Part shown: piece by piece, positions 15,912 through 24,652 of the stretch | How positions within the stretch are numbered: the stretch's first letter is position 1 | Layout of the letters: the number at the start of each line of letters is the position of its first letter | Source: Planctomycetota bacterium | GTDB lineage: Bacteria > Planctomycetota > UBA8742 > UBA2392 | Reading direction: 5' to 3' | DNA length: 64,000 nucleotides | Assembly: GCA_016722065.1 (NCBI GenBank) | Contig: JADKGX010000001.1 | Span: 1,488,001 to 1,552,000, forward strand | Notes under the pieces: generated by a model | What the model was told of the DNA's origin: nothing | The model's input: the letters and a program-made list of their open reading frames with translations, nothing else | The model's database searches: none | Position numbers and translations under genes: made by a program

Positions 15912-15923
15912 CTTTGCGCAAAG
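15912..15923. other. 12-bp perfect palindrome downstream of kelch gene / upstream of nor operon
   Basis: CTTTGCGCAAAG is a perfect palindrome about 55 bp before the first nor-operon gene and 7 bp after the stop of the upstream kelch gene. It could be an operator for a dimeric regulator; there is no other evidence. Confidence 0.25.
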
Positions 15924-15929
15924 CAACTA

Positions 15930-18149
15930 CTACGGCGTGTAGGCAAGGCTGTAGTGCGGCGTGGGCACAAACGGGTCGCGACCGGTGATGAACCACAGCC
16001 GCCCGGCGTGAAACACCGCACTGTGAAAACCCGATGCGGCGTCCGGCTGGGCCAGTGTCACCAGCGACCCGCCCGTGCCCGTGCCATTGGGTACAAAGCG
16101 CTGCAGGCGCTGTGTGGCCTGGGGCGACGCGCTGCTGTCCCAGCCATTTAGAATGTACAGCGCACCCTGAAACGTTGCCGCGGCCGCACACCAGGCCGGC
16201 TGGGCCAGCACCGGAAAACCCGATGCCCCCGCCATGCTGATGGCCGCGTTGAGGCCCAGCGGGTCAGGCTGATACATTTCGATGATGTCGGTCGCCCCTG
16301 CGGCGGCGCGGCCGCCCGCCAGGTAGATACGCCCGGCAATCATCGCAACGGCAGGAAAGCGCCGCGGGGTATAGGCCGCTGCTTCCGGCTTGGTCAGCCA
16401 ATTGCCCGTCGCACCGGCGCTGGTTGGCGCCTCGAACATCAGCACTCTGGCCAGAAAGTCCTTGGTGTAACTTCCGCTGCCCGCGGTGGTTTCGATGCGC
16501 CGGCGCCCGCCCAGCAGGTACAGCCGGTCATCGCCGTCGGCCGCCCCGTCCTGCACAGCCAGCGCGAACTCGGCATAGCCCTCAATCGTGCGTCCGGCGT
16601 CGTTGGCTGGCAACTCGGCCAGCGCCTGCCAGGCACCGGGCACGGCCAGGGCATTGCCCGCGCCGTCGGCCACCTGCATGCGTTCCACAACCCGCGTGTA
16701 GGCGCCGCTGGAAGGCGCGGTATTGGAATACAACTCGCCGCCCACGGCATAGATGTATCCGCCGTAGGTGTGCTGCAGGTAGGCCGCGCCCAGATATTGC
16801 CTTTCACTTGTCAGCGGGTGGCCGATGTCTTCCAGCTTGTAGGCGCGGTCCGGGTCGGCCTGGTGCGTTGTATGGAACACAAACACGGTCCCCACCGTTG
16901 CCGTGGTGCGGCCGCCAAGCAGATAGATCGCGCCCTCGCTGCCGTAGGCGGGGTGGGGTGCCACGACCATGGCCTCGGTGTAGTGCTCGTGGTGCGCGCC
17001 GTCGCCGTCGGGTCTGGCGGCGTCGTACAGGCGGTGTTCGCCGCGGCGCTGCCAGTAGTCGCCGGTGCCTGAATTCAGCACGCGCAACTGCACCATTCGG
17101 CGGGCCTGGCGCCCGGCCAGATCGGCCACAACGTCAAGTTCAAACAGCCCGTTCTGGCCCGGGTTGCCGACCAGCAGGCCGCTGCCAGTCAGGCTGACCC
17201 CTGTTGGCGGTGATCCGGTCGCGAGGCTCCAGGTTGCACCGCTGGTCGGAGTGCCTGCCACCAACAGGGAGAGCGCCACCTGCATGGGCCCGCTCTGGCG
17301 GTCGTATTCCAGCAGGCCGTCGGGAATGGTCATGTCATCGCATTGCAGCCGGAACGTGTAGCCGTTGGCGTTCCAGGTGCCGTTCTTGTATTGGGCTTCC
17401 ACACCCAGCACCCAGTTGCCGGCACCGGCATCGGGCAGCACCAGAAGCTGGTCGTCGCCGTTTTGGCCGGTGATGGCCTGCTGCACGAGTTCCAGTTCTC
17501 CGCCGTGCTCGCCATACAGGCTTGCATGCAGCTTGCCGATGAACGCCGAGAAATAGACCGCAATGCGGATCTCCCCGCGCAGGGTCGTTGAGAACGCAAA
17601 AAAGTCGCGCGCGTCCAGGCTGGGGTCGGCCGGGTTGGATGTCACGCTGAGTGGCGTCGTCTGCAAGAACGGGGCCGTTGGCGTAACCGCCCCCAAAGGC
17701 GTGGCCGTGGCCAGCGTGTCGTTGGACGGCGTGTCGTACATATCCGGCGTGTGGGTGTAGCCAACGGATTCATAGACCACGACGTCCAGCAACACGCTGG
17801 CGACTCCGCCAGCATCATTGGTGACATCGAACTTGACGGCACTGAGCCCGCTTTGGGTGGGCGTGCCGCTGATCGCGCCATAGCTGGAAAGCGCAAGCCC
17901 GGTCGGAAGCGCCGCGGAGTTTGCATTCAGCGCCCAGGCCACGTTGCCGGTACCCGCCGGCGAAGAAGCCCCCAACTGGGCCAGATAGGGCGTTCCCCGG
18001 GTGGCATGGGGCAGCACGGTGGTGGTGATGGTGGGCGCAGCGGGGCCAGCGGGAGCCTGGCCGTCGTGACCGGCGTTGGGGGCGGAATCACAGCCGCCCA
18101 AGGCCAGCAGCAGCAATGCGGCAAGATTGACGATGGTGAAGGTGCGCAT
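15930..18149 (-). CDS. Kelch-repeat / Ig-like lipoprotein
   Basis: A 739-aa surface lipoprotein. The signal peptide ends in the lipobox LALGGC. A putative-Ig (He_PIG) domain follows (~40-125, GLALSSYGAISGTPTQSG), then a pre-peptidase-C-like beta domain (~140-270, ARDFFAFSTTLRGEIRIAVY) and a second He_PIG unit (~285-355). The C-terminal half (~370-739) is a beta-propeller with kelch-like motifs (IYLLGGRT, IYAVGGEL, LYLLGGRR, IYLAGGRA). It is probably a cell-surface binding or adhesion protein. Its upstream region (18182-18205) contains TATTCGGCTA, similar to the AT-rich element before other genes. No enzymatic residues are recognised. Confidence 0.75.
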   Translation of the reverse strand: MRTFTIVNLAALLLLALGGCDSAPNAGHDGQAPAGPAAPTITTTVLPHATRGTPYLAQLGASSPAGTGNVAWALNANSAALPTGLALSSYGAISGTPTQSGLSAVKFDVTNDAGGVASVLLDVVVYESVGYTHTPDMYDTPSNDTLATATPLGAVTPTAPFLQTTPLSVTSNPADPSLDARDFFAFSTTLRGEIRIAVYFSAFIGKLHASLYGEHGGELELVQQAITGQNGDDQLLVLPDAGAGNWVLGVEAQYKNGTWNANGYTFRLQCDDMTIPDGLLEYDRQSGPMQVALSLLVAGTPTSGATWSLATGSPPTGVSLTGSGLLVGNPGQNGLFELDVVADLAGRQARRMVQLRVLNSGTGDYWQRRGEHRLYDAARPDGDGAHHEHYTEAMVVAPHPAYGSEGAIYLLGGRTTATVGTVFVFHTTHQADPDRAYKLEDIGHPLTSERQYLGAAYLQHTYGGYIYAVGGELYSNTAPSSGAYTRVVERMQVADGAGNALAVPGAWQALAELPANDAGRTIEGYAEFALAVQDGAADGDDRLYLLGGRRRIETTAGSGSYTKDFLARVLMFEAPTSAGATGNWLTKPEAAAYTPRRFPAVAMIAGRIYLAGGRAAAGATDIIEMYQPDPLGLNAAISMAGASGFPVLAQPAWCAAAATFQGALYILNGWDSSASPQATQRLQRFVPNGTGTGGSLVTLAQPDAASGFHSAVFHAGRLWFITGRDPFVPTPHYSLAYTP

Positions 18150-18244
18150 GACGGTCTCCCTGAACTGTAGCCGCCCGCAGTCTGTATTCGGCTAAACAGA
18201 TACGCAAGTCTTTTATTGGGCAACCAGCGGGGCAGCCAGGCCAG

Positions 18245-18350
18245 AGCCCGCCCAAGGGCTGGCGACGCCGCGCGTAAACGAAGCGTGGCGCGCGAGGTTT
18301 CTCGACACGCCACGGCAGACTTTGGCTGGTACACCCGGCAGGATTCGAAC
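18245..18350. repeat. Direct repeat copy 1 ending in a tRNA-Arg 3' fragment
   Basis: A 106-bp segment repeated at 18399-18504 with about four mismatches at a 154-bp offset. Its last 24 bp (18327-18350) match the CCA end and T-arm of the intact tRNA-Arg gene at 18481-18557. The remaining tRNA is absent here, so this is a partial duplicate, not a gene. Confidence 0.8.
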
Positions 18351-18351
18351 C

Positions 18352-18378
18352 CCGCGACAGTCCAGCGGACTGTCGCGG
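18352..18378. other. 12-bp perfect hairpin replacing the tRNA body in the partial copy
   Basis: CCGCGACAGTCC / GGACTGTCGCGG with a 3-nt loop, beginning where the partial tRNA copy stops matching the intact gene. No T-run follows. Confidence 0.6.
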
Positions 18379-18398
18379 AAGCGAAGTAGCGCAGCCAA

Positions 18399-18504
18399 AG
18401 CCCGCCCAAGGGTGGGCGACGCGGCGCGTAAACGAAGCGTGGCGCGCGAGGTTTCTCGTCACGCCACGGCAGACTTTGGCTGGTACACCCGGCAGGATTC
18501 GAAC
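18399..18504. repeat. Direct repeat copy 2 overlapping intact tRNA-Arg
   Basis: Second copy of the 106-bp repeat; it runs into the 3' end of the intact tRNA-Arg gene. Together with copy 1 it looks like a tandem duplication or the two ends of a lost integrative element. Confidence 0.8.
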
Positions 18505-18557
18505 CTGCGACCTGCGGCTCCGGAAACCGCCGCTCTATCCAGCTGAGCTACGGGTGC
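18481..18557 (-). tRNA. tRNA-Arg (anticodon CCG)
   Basis: A 77-nt cloverleaf with encoded CCA. The acceptor stem is GCACCCG/CGGGTGT (one G-U at the first pair), the D-arm is GCTC...GAGC, the anticodon stem GCGGT/GCCGC carries loop TTCCGGA (anticodon CCG) and the T-arm is GCAGG-TTCGAAT-CCTGC. It decodes CGG. Confidence 0.95.
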
Positions 18558-18610
18558 ATGGATGCAAACGTTAGCGCGCGGGTCTGAAGTTGCAACGCCG
18601 GGCGTTTTGC

Positions 18611-18838
18611 TTACTTCTCATTCACGGTCACGCCGATGTCGGCCAGGTACTTCAGGGCCTTTTCCAGCGATTCGTTGTCGCCTTCCAGGCTGAGTTCCAG
18701 ATAGCCGTGGTCGTCGCTGACGTTGGCCCGCGAAATGTTGAACTGCAGGCCGAACTTCACGCTGAAGTTATGAAGGATCGGCTCACGGATCAGCTTCTGT
18801 GGAAAGCTGAGCGTGAACTTGCGAATGGTTGCGGACAT
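18611..18838 (-). CDS. NIL-domain protein
   Basis: A 75-aa stand-alone NIL domain, the small ferredoxin-like fold also found at the C-terminus of the methionine importer ATPase MetN. The pattern KFTLSFPQKLIREPILHNF, then FNISRANVSDDHGYLELSLEG, then the helix LEKALKYLADIGV fits the family well. Stand-alone copies are thought to bind small molecules or regulate sulphur metabolism, but the role here is unknown. The ATG at 18838 is preferred over an upstream start at 18922, which would overlap the end of purA. It is downstream of purA on the same strand. Confidence 0.8.
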   Translation of the reverse strand: MSATIRKFTLSFPQKLIREPILHNFSVKFGLQFNISRANVSDDHGYLELSLEGDNESLEKALKYLADIGVTVNEK

Positions 18839-18918
18839 GTTGGCTCCGGTTGCGGCCCCAGCGGCTGCTACGCCACCACATTGTAGACGCAATCCGCGCG
18901 CCTTTGCAGTGGGGAAAA

Positions 18919-20184
18919 TCAACCCTTGGGCGCGCCTGCGGTAAAGAACGAGGCCTCGCGTTCGGGCCCTACGCTGATGATGCCGATCGGAACGCCCACG
19001 AACTCTTCCAGGAAACGCAGATACTCGCGGGTGGTTTTCGGCAAATCGCCCGCGCCGCGCACCTTGCTGATGTCCTCTTTCCAGCCTGGCAGCGTCTTGT
19101 AGACGGGCTTGAGCGCCGAAAACCGGCGAATGTCCGCGGGCAAGCCGGGCTGGTTCCAGCCCTCATACCCCACCCCTACCTTCAGGTCGCCAAAGGCGGA
19201 AAGCACGTCCAGCTTGGTAATGGCCAGGCGCGTCACGCCGGAAATGCGGCACACATAGCGCAGCGCAAACAGATCGATCCAGCCGCAGCGGCGCGGGCGG
19301 CCGGTAGTGGCGCCGAACTCGCCGCCCTTTTGGCGCAGGGCCTCGCCACTGGCATCGTTCAATTCTGTCGGGAAGGGCCCCTCGCCCACTCGCGTGCAGT
19401 AGGCTTTGCTGACACCAATGATGTCGTCGACACCCAGGTAAAGCCCGGCGCCGGCCGGAATGCCGCTGGCCAGGGTGTGGCTGCTGGTGACAAACGGGTA
19501 GGTCCCCTGAATCACGTCCAGCATCGCCCCCTGGGCACCTTCAAACAGGATGCGCTGTTTTTCCTTGATCGCTTCGGACTGGGTCAGGGCGGTATCGGCC
19601 ACATAGGGCTTGAGCCGGTTACCCATTTCCAGCAGGGGCCCGATCATGCTTTGCACGGTGGGTGCGCTGTCGCCCATCTGGCAGGCGCGCACGGCAATGG
19701 CGCGCTGCAACGCCTCGGCCAGGGCTTCTTTGTCCAACAGGTCGGCCATGCGCACGCCAATGCGGTCGTAACGGTCGCTGTAGGTCGGGCCGATGCCGCG
19801 CTTGGTGGTGCCTACTTTGTCGGCGCCAGCTTCGCGCAGGCCATCGAGGCTGAGGTGCATGGGCGTGGTCACGGCGGCGCGATCGGAGATCAACAGGCGG
19901 TCCTTCAGCGCATAGCCGCGGGCTTCTACTTCATGGATTTCGTCCAGCAACCGGGCGGGGTCAATCACCATGCCCTGGGCCATGATGTTGATACAGCCCT
20001 TGTGCAGCACGCCCGTGGGCAGGTGGTGCAGGACGATCTTTTTGCCCTCGGGGTACACCGTGTGGCCCGCGTTGCCCCCGCCTTGAAAGCGCACGCACAG
20101 GTCCATGTCGGCGCACAGGCTGTCTACCAGCTTGCCTTTGCCTTCGTCGCCCCATTGCAGGCCAAGAATCGCGGTTGTGGGCAT
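18919..20184 (-). CDS. purA: Adenylosuccinate synthetase
   Basis: A 421-aa GTP-dependent ligase joining IMP and aspartate, the first committed step to AMP. The diagnostic N-terminal GLQWGDEGKGK P-loop-like motif is present, as are GNAGHT, the IMP-binding TTKRGIGP segment, FEGAQGAMLD and the C-terminal TKLDVL guanine-binding motif. Length is normal. It is followed by the NIL-domain gene and preceded by a 225-bp gap with a hairpin repeat and then the purine nucleoside phosphorylase gene, so two purine genes adjoin. Confidence 0.97.
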   Translation of the reverse strand: MPTTAILGLQWGDEGKGKLVDSLCADMDLCVRFQGGGNAGHTVYPEGKKIVLHHLPTGVLHKGCINIMAQGMVIDPARLLDEIHEVEARGYALKDRLLISDRAAVTTPMHLSLDGLREAGADKVGTTKRGIGPTYSDRYDRIGVRMADLLDKEALAEALQRAIAVRACQMGDSAPTVQSMIGPLLEMGNRLKPYVADTALTQSEAIKEKQRILFEGAQGAMLDVIQGTYPFVTSSHTLASGIPAGAGLYLGVDDIIGVSKAYCTRVGEGPFPTELNDASGEALRQKGGEFGATTGRPRRCGWIDLFALRYVCRISGVTRLAITKLDVLSAFGDLKVGVGYEGWNQPGLPADIRRFSALKPVYKTLPGWKEDISKVRGAGDLPKTTREYLRFLEEFVGVPIGIISVGPEREASFFTAGAPKG

Positions 20185-20276
20185 GGGAATCTCCGGGCTG
20201 TTTCTAGCCGGTCAGTCGCCGCACGCAAGGCCTTCATTGCACCAGCGCCACGTGATTTCCAGCCAGGCGGCTTTCC

Positions 20277-20313
20277 AGCCCCGCCCGCAAGGGCGGGGAC
20301 GACGGCAGCATTG
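20277..20313. repeat. REP-like hairpin element
   Basis: AGCCCCGCCC-GCAA-GGGCGGGG followed by ACGACGGCAGC: the reverse-orientation form of the dispersed palindrome also found around 32.3, 33.3-33.4 and 34.1 kb. It lies in the purA-punA intergenic gap. A related G/C hairpin (ccccaaccttgcagctgggg) is at about 20358-20380. Confidence 0.6.
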
Positions 20314-20409
20314 AATCGCTGGGGCGTGTGGGCCTAAGTTCGTCAAGGTTTCCGCCGCCCCCAACCTTGCAGCTGGGGCTGGGGGTTGCTGCTTTGCTGG
20401 TTGGCTGCC

Positions 20410-21240
20410 CTACAGGCCAGCGACCAAGCCTGTCACCAGCTTGGTCAGCTTGGGTTCGGCCTTGGCGGCAATGGCGATGATCTTGTCCAGGCTAGCTTCT
20501 TCAAGTTCGTCGGGCAGGCACAGGTCCGTAAGAATACTGAATGCTGCCACGCGCATGCCCAGGTGGCGTGCAGCCACGACTTCGGGCACGGTGCTCATGC
20601 CAACCACATCGGCCCCCAGGTTGCGCAGCATGCGGTACTCGGCGCGGGTTTCCAGGTTCGGGCCCGTCACCATCACGTACACGCCCTGGCGCAGCTTCAA
20701 CTTCTGCTTTTTGGCCACGGCCACGGTCTGTTTGATCAACTTGGCGTCGTAGGGTGCGCTCATATCCGGAAAGCGCGGGCCCATGCTTTCGTCGTTGGGG
20801 CCAAGCAGCGGGCTGACACCAGCCAGACCGGGCAGGTTGATGTGGTCGTCCAGCATCATGATGTCGCCCAGTTCCCAATCCGGGTTCAGGCCGCCGGCGG
20901 CGTTGCTCAAGATCAGCGTTTCGCAGCCCAGGGCCTTGAGCAGCCGAACCGGAAACACAATGTCGGCCAGCTTGTGGCCTTCATAGAAATGCAAGCGGCC
21001 CTCCATCACAAACACCGGCGTGCCGCCCAGCGTTCCGGCCACCAGTTCGCCGGCGTGGCTTTGCACGCTGGTGCGGCCCATGTGCGGAATCTGGCTGTAG
21101 GAAATGCGCGTGGCGTCTTTGACTTCCTTGCCCAGCGCGCCAAGGCCCGTGCCCAGCACAATGCCGACTTTGGCCGCAAGGTGCGTGTGCACGCGCACGG
21201 CAGCGGCGGATTCCTGCATCTGGGCGGCGATTTCGAGCAT
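20410..21240 (-). CDS. punA: Purine nucleoside phosphorylase
   Basis: A 276-aa trimeric-type (PNP/MTAP family) phosphorylase cleaving purine nucleosides to base and ribose-1-phosphate. Visible motifs are GIVLGTGLGAL (phosphate site), GRLHFYEGH, LILSNAAGGLNP, VMVTGPNLETRAEYRML and GMSTVPEVVAARHLGM. Length is normal. It is the first of several minus-strand genes between a 24-bp gap to the YggU gene and the purA gene, and fits purine salvage next to purA. Specificity (guanosine/inosine versus methylthioadenosine) cannot be fixed, although the STVPEV segment favours PNP. Confidence 0.93.
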   Translation of the reverse strand: MLEIAAQMQESAAAVRVHTHLAAKVGIVLGTGLGALGKEVKDATRISYSQIPHMGRTSVQSHAGELVAGTLGGTPVFVMEGRLHFYEGHKLADIVFPVRLLKALGCETLILSNAAGGLNPDWELGDIMMLDDHINLPGLAGVSPLLGPNDESMGPRFPDMSAPYDAKLIKQTVAVAKKQKLKLRQGVYVMVTGPNLETRAEYRMLRNLGADVVGMSTVPEVVAARHLGMRVAAFSILTDLCLPDELEEASLDKIIAIAAKAEPKLTKLVTGLVAGL

Positions 21241-21264
21241 GGGTTTCCTGTGCTTGGTGTGGGT

Positions 21265-21570
21265 TCAGGTTGGCAACAGGCGCCGTTTTAGCTCGGCTTC
21301 GTCACCCGTAAAACGGTCGATTGCAACCCGCTTGTCCTGGCTGGTCAAACCAGACAGGATTTCAATGTCGCGCGCCGCCAGCCCCAGCGCCCCGGCCAGC
21401 AGCGCAATCACGCCTTCGTTGGCCTTGCCCTTTTCAGGTGGCTGGCAGACGCTGACCTTGAGCGCGCCGCCGTGGGGCCCGGCAATGCGGGCCTTGCGGG
21501 CGCCCGGCACCACGCGCAAACGCAGCACAAAGCGCGCGGCCTGGCGGGTGATCTCCAGCCCCTGGGTCAC
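21265..21570 (-). CDS. YggU/DUF167 family protein
   Basis: A 101-aa protein of the small alpha/beta YggU family of unknown function. The signature VVPGARKARIAGPHGGALKVSVCQPPEKGKAN is cut here as key segments: VPGARK, LKVSV, PPEKGKAN and LSGLTSQDKRVAI. The start is GTG at 21570, two bases after the stop of the upstream gene, so it is translationally coupled to it. An upstream hypothetical secreted protein and downstream purine phosphorylase give no functional hint. Confidence 0.88.
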   Translation of the reverse strand: MTQGLEITRQAARFVLRLRVVPGARKARIAGPHGGALKVSVCQPPEKGKANEGVIALLAGALGLAARDIEILSGLTSQDKRVAIDRFTGDEAELKRRLLPT

Positions 21571-21572
21571 GG

Positions 21573-22592
21573 TCAGTCGTTCTTTAGCTTGCCAATGATG
21601 TCAATCAGCTTGTCGGCCTGGTTGCGGGCTTCCTTGAGCAACCCGCGGGCAACCAGCGTGTGGTATTCGCGCGCTTCCAGATAGGGAGAAAAGTCGTCGC
21701 ACTGAAAGGCGCTGATGTGGCTGGTGGCTGCGGCGATATCGGCCCAGCCGCCGCGCACGTAGGGCGATGTGGGCCAGAACTCCTTCAACACCAGCGCGGC
21801 TGCGCGACGCTTGAGGCAGTTGGGCGCCTGTTCTTCACCGTTGCCGCCATCGCGCGAACCCGTGGCGTTGATGATGGCAATCCAGCTGTTCATGTTGTGG
21901 GGCTTGTCGGTGGAGTTGACTTCGGCCCGCCACAGCGCAATCCAGTAATTCTTGCCCGTCACCAGCCAAGTGGTCATGGCGCGGTACACCAGCGGCCCGC
22001 CCACTTCGTCGACTTTCTTGCGGTCAATGGCGGTCTGCAATTCCTTCTGGATCTTGTCGCCTTCCTTCTTGGCTTTGTTCCAGGCGTTTTCGAGGTCCGA
22101 TTCGTCTTTGAAGTTGCGGTAGTCCTGCATCACGGAGGCAATCATGCGAAAGTAGTAAGCCTTGCCGGATTTGATGTCGGCCACCAGGTTGCGCAGTTCC
22201 TGGGTTTTGATTTCGCCTTCCTTCTTCACGGTATAGCCCAGCGAATCAAAGGTCTTGGCTGCGTCTTCGTAGAAGCCCAGGCGCAACTGGGCTGTGCCTT
22301 CCAGGTACTTGCGCACGCTTTCGTGCGATTGGTCGGTCCAGCGCGTGCTGGCCCGAAGCTGGTCCTTCTTGCCGCTGACATACCCGCCCAGCAGCTCGTT
22401 GTAGCGCTTGAGAACAGCCTGGCCGTCGACTTCGGGCTCGGGTGGTGTGTCGCCGGTGGGCGCGTCGGGCTCTTTTTCGGCCGGGGCGCCGGCCACGCGC
22501 TTTTGCACGACTTCGCGTTCAATGCGCGGAAACACCTGGGCGCAAACCGGAAGGGCCGCCACGACAGCCATCAGCAGCAGCAATGTTCGCAT
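21573..22592 (-). CDS. Hypothetical secreted protein
   Basis: A 339-aa exported protein with a signal peptide (MRTLLLLMAVVAALPVCAQ), a Pro/Glu-rich linker (~35-60) and a largely helical, Lys-rich domain with TPR-like character (LRLGFYEDAAKTFDSLGY, then SGKAYYFRMIASVMQDY). No catalytic motif is recognised. GGAG precedes the ATG. It lies downstream of the sigma-54 activator gene by about 64 bp on the same strand and is coupled to the YggU gene. Possibly envelope-associated; the function is unknown. Confidence 0.7.
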   Translation of the reverse strand: MRTLLLLMAVVAALPVCAQVFPRIEREVVQKRVAGAPAEKEPDAPTGDTPPEPEVDGQAVLKRYNELLGGYVSGKKDQLRASTRWTDQSHESVRKYLEGTAQLRLGFYEDAAKTFDSLGYTVKKEGEIKTQELRNLVADIKSGKAYYFRMIASVMQDYRNFKDESDLENAWNKAKKEGDKIQKELQTAIDRKKVDEVGGPLVYRAMTTWLVTGKNYWIALWRAEVNSTDKPHNMNSWIAIINATGSRDGGNGEEQAPNCLKRRAAALVLKEFWPTSPYVRGGWADIAAATSHISAFQCDDFSPYLEAREYHTLVARGLLKEARNQADKLIDIIGKLKND

Positions 22593-22655
22593 GGGTTCTC
22601 CTGCTCTATTGAATGCCGCAAAGTGACCCTGGGGCCGCAAATTCCCTGCCCCAGT

Positions 22656-24569
22656 TTATTCCGGGTTCAGCCCGTAGCGTTCCATTTTCTTGCGCAACCC
22701 AAGCCGTGACAGGCCCAGCAGTTCGGCAGCGCGGCTCTTGTTGCCCTTGGTGCGCTCGATGGCCTCGACAATCTTGCGTTTTTCGATGCCCTCGACCACG
22801 TCCTTGAGGCTGCCGCCTTCGCCGGCCAGGGTTTCTTCTTCGGCGACCTGGCGCAACGTAGGCGACAACTGGGCGGCATCAACCTTCTTGCCGTCACTGA
22901 GTGCCACCAGCTTCTTTACCTCGTTCTCAAGTTCGCGCACGTTGCCGGGCCAGTTGTAGTTCACCATCGCGCGCAGCACGCCGCGGTCCATCTTCAAGCC
23001 CGTCACATTCTGTTCGCGACAGGCCAGTTTGAAGAAGTGGTCCAGCAACACCGGAATATCTTCTTTGCGCTCGCGCAGCGAGGGCAGGCGGATCGTCACG
23101 ACATTGATGCGAAAGAACAGGTCCTGGCGAAAGGCGCCCTTGCGCACTTGTTCGGCCAGGTCTTTGTTGGTGGCGCAGACCAGGCGAAAGTCGACTTTGC
23201 GGGTCTGCTTGCCGCCAATCGGGCGGACTTCGCCTTCCTCAATCACGCGCAGCAGCTTGGCCTGCATGGCCGGGCTGATTTCGCCGATTTCGTCCAGAAA
23301 GATCGTGCCGCCATCGGCCATGGCAAACAGGCCCTGCTTGTCGCGGTCGGCGCCGGTAAAAGCACCCTTGGCATAGCCGAACAGTTCGCTTTCGAACAGC
23401 GTGTCGGGCAGGGCCGCGCAGTTTTCGGCCACAAAACGGCCCTTGCTGGCGCGGTTGGAATTGAAGTGCAGGGCGCGGGCGATCAATTCCTTGCCCGTGC
23501 CCGGTTCGCCCAGAATCAGCACCGGCACCGGCAGGTCAGTGATTTTGTCCAGCATGCGGAACACTTCCTGCATGCCGCCGCTGCGGCCAATGATGTTGCT
23601 GTAATCGTGGTTCCAGCTTGGGCCCTCGCGGCCTTCGGCTTCCAGGCGCAGGGCCGTCAACTCGGCGGTTTGCAGATCCAGCTTGGCTTCCAGTTCGCGG
23701 CGCAGGCCGTCCATTTCGGATTCAAAGGACTCCAGCTGCGCGCGCAGTTCTTCCTCTGTGGCGCGCGATTTGGCCGCGCCCAGCATCATCGAGGCCACGT
23801 TGGCTGCGTTCTCAATCAACTGGGCCTGGGTTTCACTGAACTCCACGTCGCGGGATTCGCGCTCTACATACAGCACGCCGGCGGCCCGCTCGCCGCACTT
23901 CAGCGGCACGTACACACAGGCGGCGTTGTCGCCGGCGCGGGGCTTGATCTGCGTGCGCGAGCGCGGCCCCAGCAGCTTGTTGGCCGTGGCGGCAAAGTGC
24001 GAGGGCAACTCGTTCTGCGGCGTGCCGCTGATGAAGTTGAAGTACGCCACCGGCTTGGCCACGCCGTCTTCGTTGGCCTGCGCAATCGCCACGCGCACAC
24101 CCGGCAGCAGCCGGCCCAGAAACTGGGCTGTCATTTCCAGCGTGACGCGCGGGGTGTCCTCCACCGCAGCCTTGGCAAAGCTGGCAAAGGCCTCATTGAC
24201 GCCCACGGCTTCACGCGGGGCGCTGGGGCCCGCGCGCTCGCCAATGGCGTCCATGGCGTTCTTGGTTTCGAAGGCGCTGGATTCCTCCGAATACAGCGAA
24301 AGCTTGGCGTTGCCGATTTGGAAGGTGTCGCCAAAGTTCAGCTTGACCTCAAGGATCGGCTCGCCCTTTACATAGGTTCCGTTGCGCGACTTCAGGTCGC
24401 GCAACTGCCAGCTTCTGTCAGGCTGCTGCACAATCGCGCAATGATTGCGGCTGGCCTTTTCGTCCATCACCATGATCGAGTTGTTGGGCGCACGGCCGAT
24501 CGTCACCTCGCTGCCAGCGACGGTGTAGTGGGTGGTGTTGCCGCGCTCTTCCAGAACGACAAAAGGCAT
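22656..24569 (-). CDS. FHA-GAF sigma-54-dependent transcriptional activator
   Basis: A 637-aa bacterial enhancer-binding protein. The order is an FHA domain (~10-95, VTIGRAPNNSIMV, SRNHCAI), a GAF-like sensor (~135-275), a coiled-coil linker (~280-325), an AAA+ domain (~340-565) and a Fis-type helix-turn-helix (~595-635, GNKSRAAELLGLSRLGLRKKM). The AAA+ domain has Walker A GEPGTGKE and the sigma-54-contacting GAFTGA loop. The FHA domain implies control by Ser/Thr kinase signalling rather than by a two-component receiver. The ATG at 24569 starts directly at the FHA domain; no strong ribosome-binding site is seen. Targets are unknown. Confidence 0.93.
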   Translation of the reverse strand: MPFVVLEERGNTTHYTVAGSEVTIGRAPNNSIMVMDEKASRNHCAIVQQPDRSWQLRDLKSRNGTYVKGEPILEVKLNFGDTFQIGNAKLSLYSEESSAFETKNAMDAIGERAGPSAPREAVGVNEAFASFAKAAVEDTPRVTLEMTAQFLGRLLPGVRVAIAQANEDGVAKPVAYFNFISGTPQNELPSHFAATANKLLGPRSRTQIKPRAGDNAACVYVPLKCGERAAGVLYVERESRDVEFSETQAQLIENAANVASMMLGAAKSRATEEELRAQLESFESEMDGLRRELEAKLDLQTAELTALRLEAEGREGPSWNHDYSNIIGRSGGMQEVFRMLDKITDLPVPVLILGEPGTGKELIARALHFNSNRASKGRFVAENCAALPDTLFESELFGYAKGAFTGADRDKQGLFAMADGGTIFLDEIGEISPAMQAKLLRVIEEGEVRPIGGKQTRKVDFRLVCATNKDLAEQVRKGAFRQDLFFRINVVTIRLPSLRERKEDIPVLLDHFFKLACREQNVTGLKMDRGVLRAMVNYNWPGNVRELENEVKKLVALSDGKKVDAAQLSPTLRQVAEEETLAGEGGSLKDVVEGIEKRKIVEAIERTKGNKSRAAELLGLSRLGLRKKMERYGLNPE

Positions 24570-24652
24570 GAAGAGAATGAAACCCGCCCAAAACCGGGCG
24601 TCAAGGGGAGATGGCAACTTTGTTACCAGTTAGTCGCAAGCCGCACTTTGCC

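Noticed and set aside
18327..18350. Second tRNA-Arg gene
   Set aside because: Only the last 24 bp of the tRNA are duplicated; the anticodon and D arms are missing and replaced by a hairpin.
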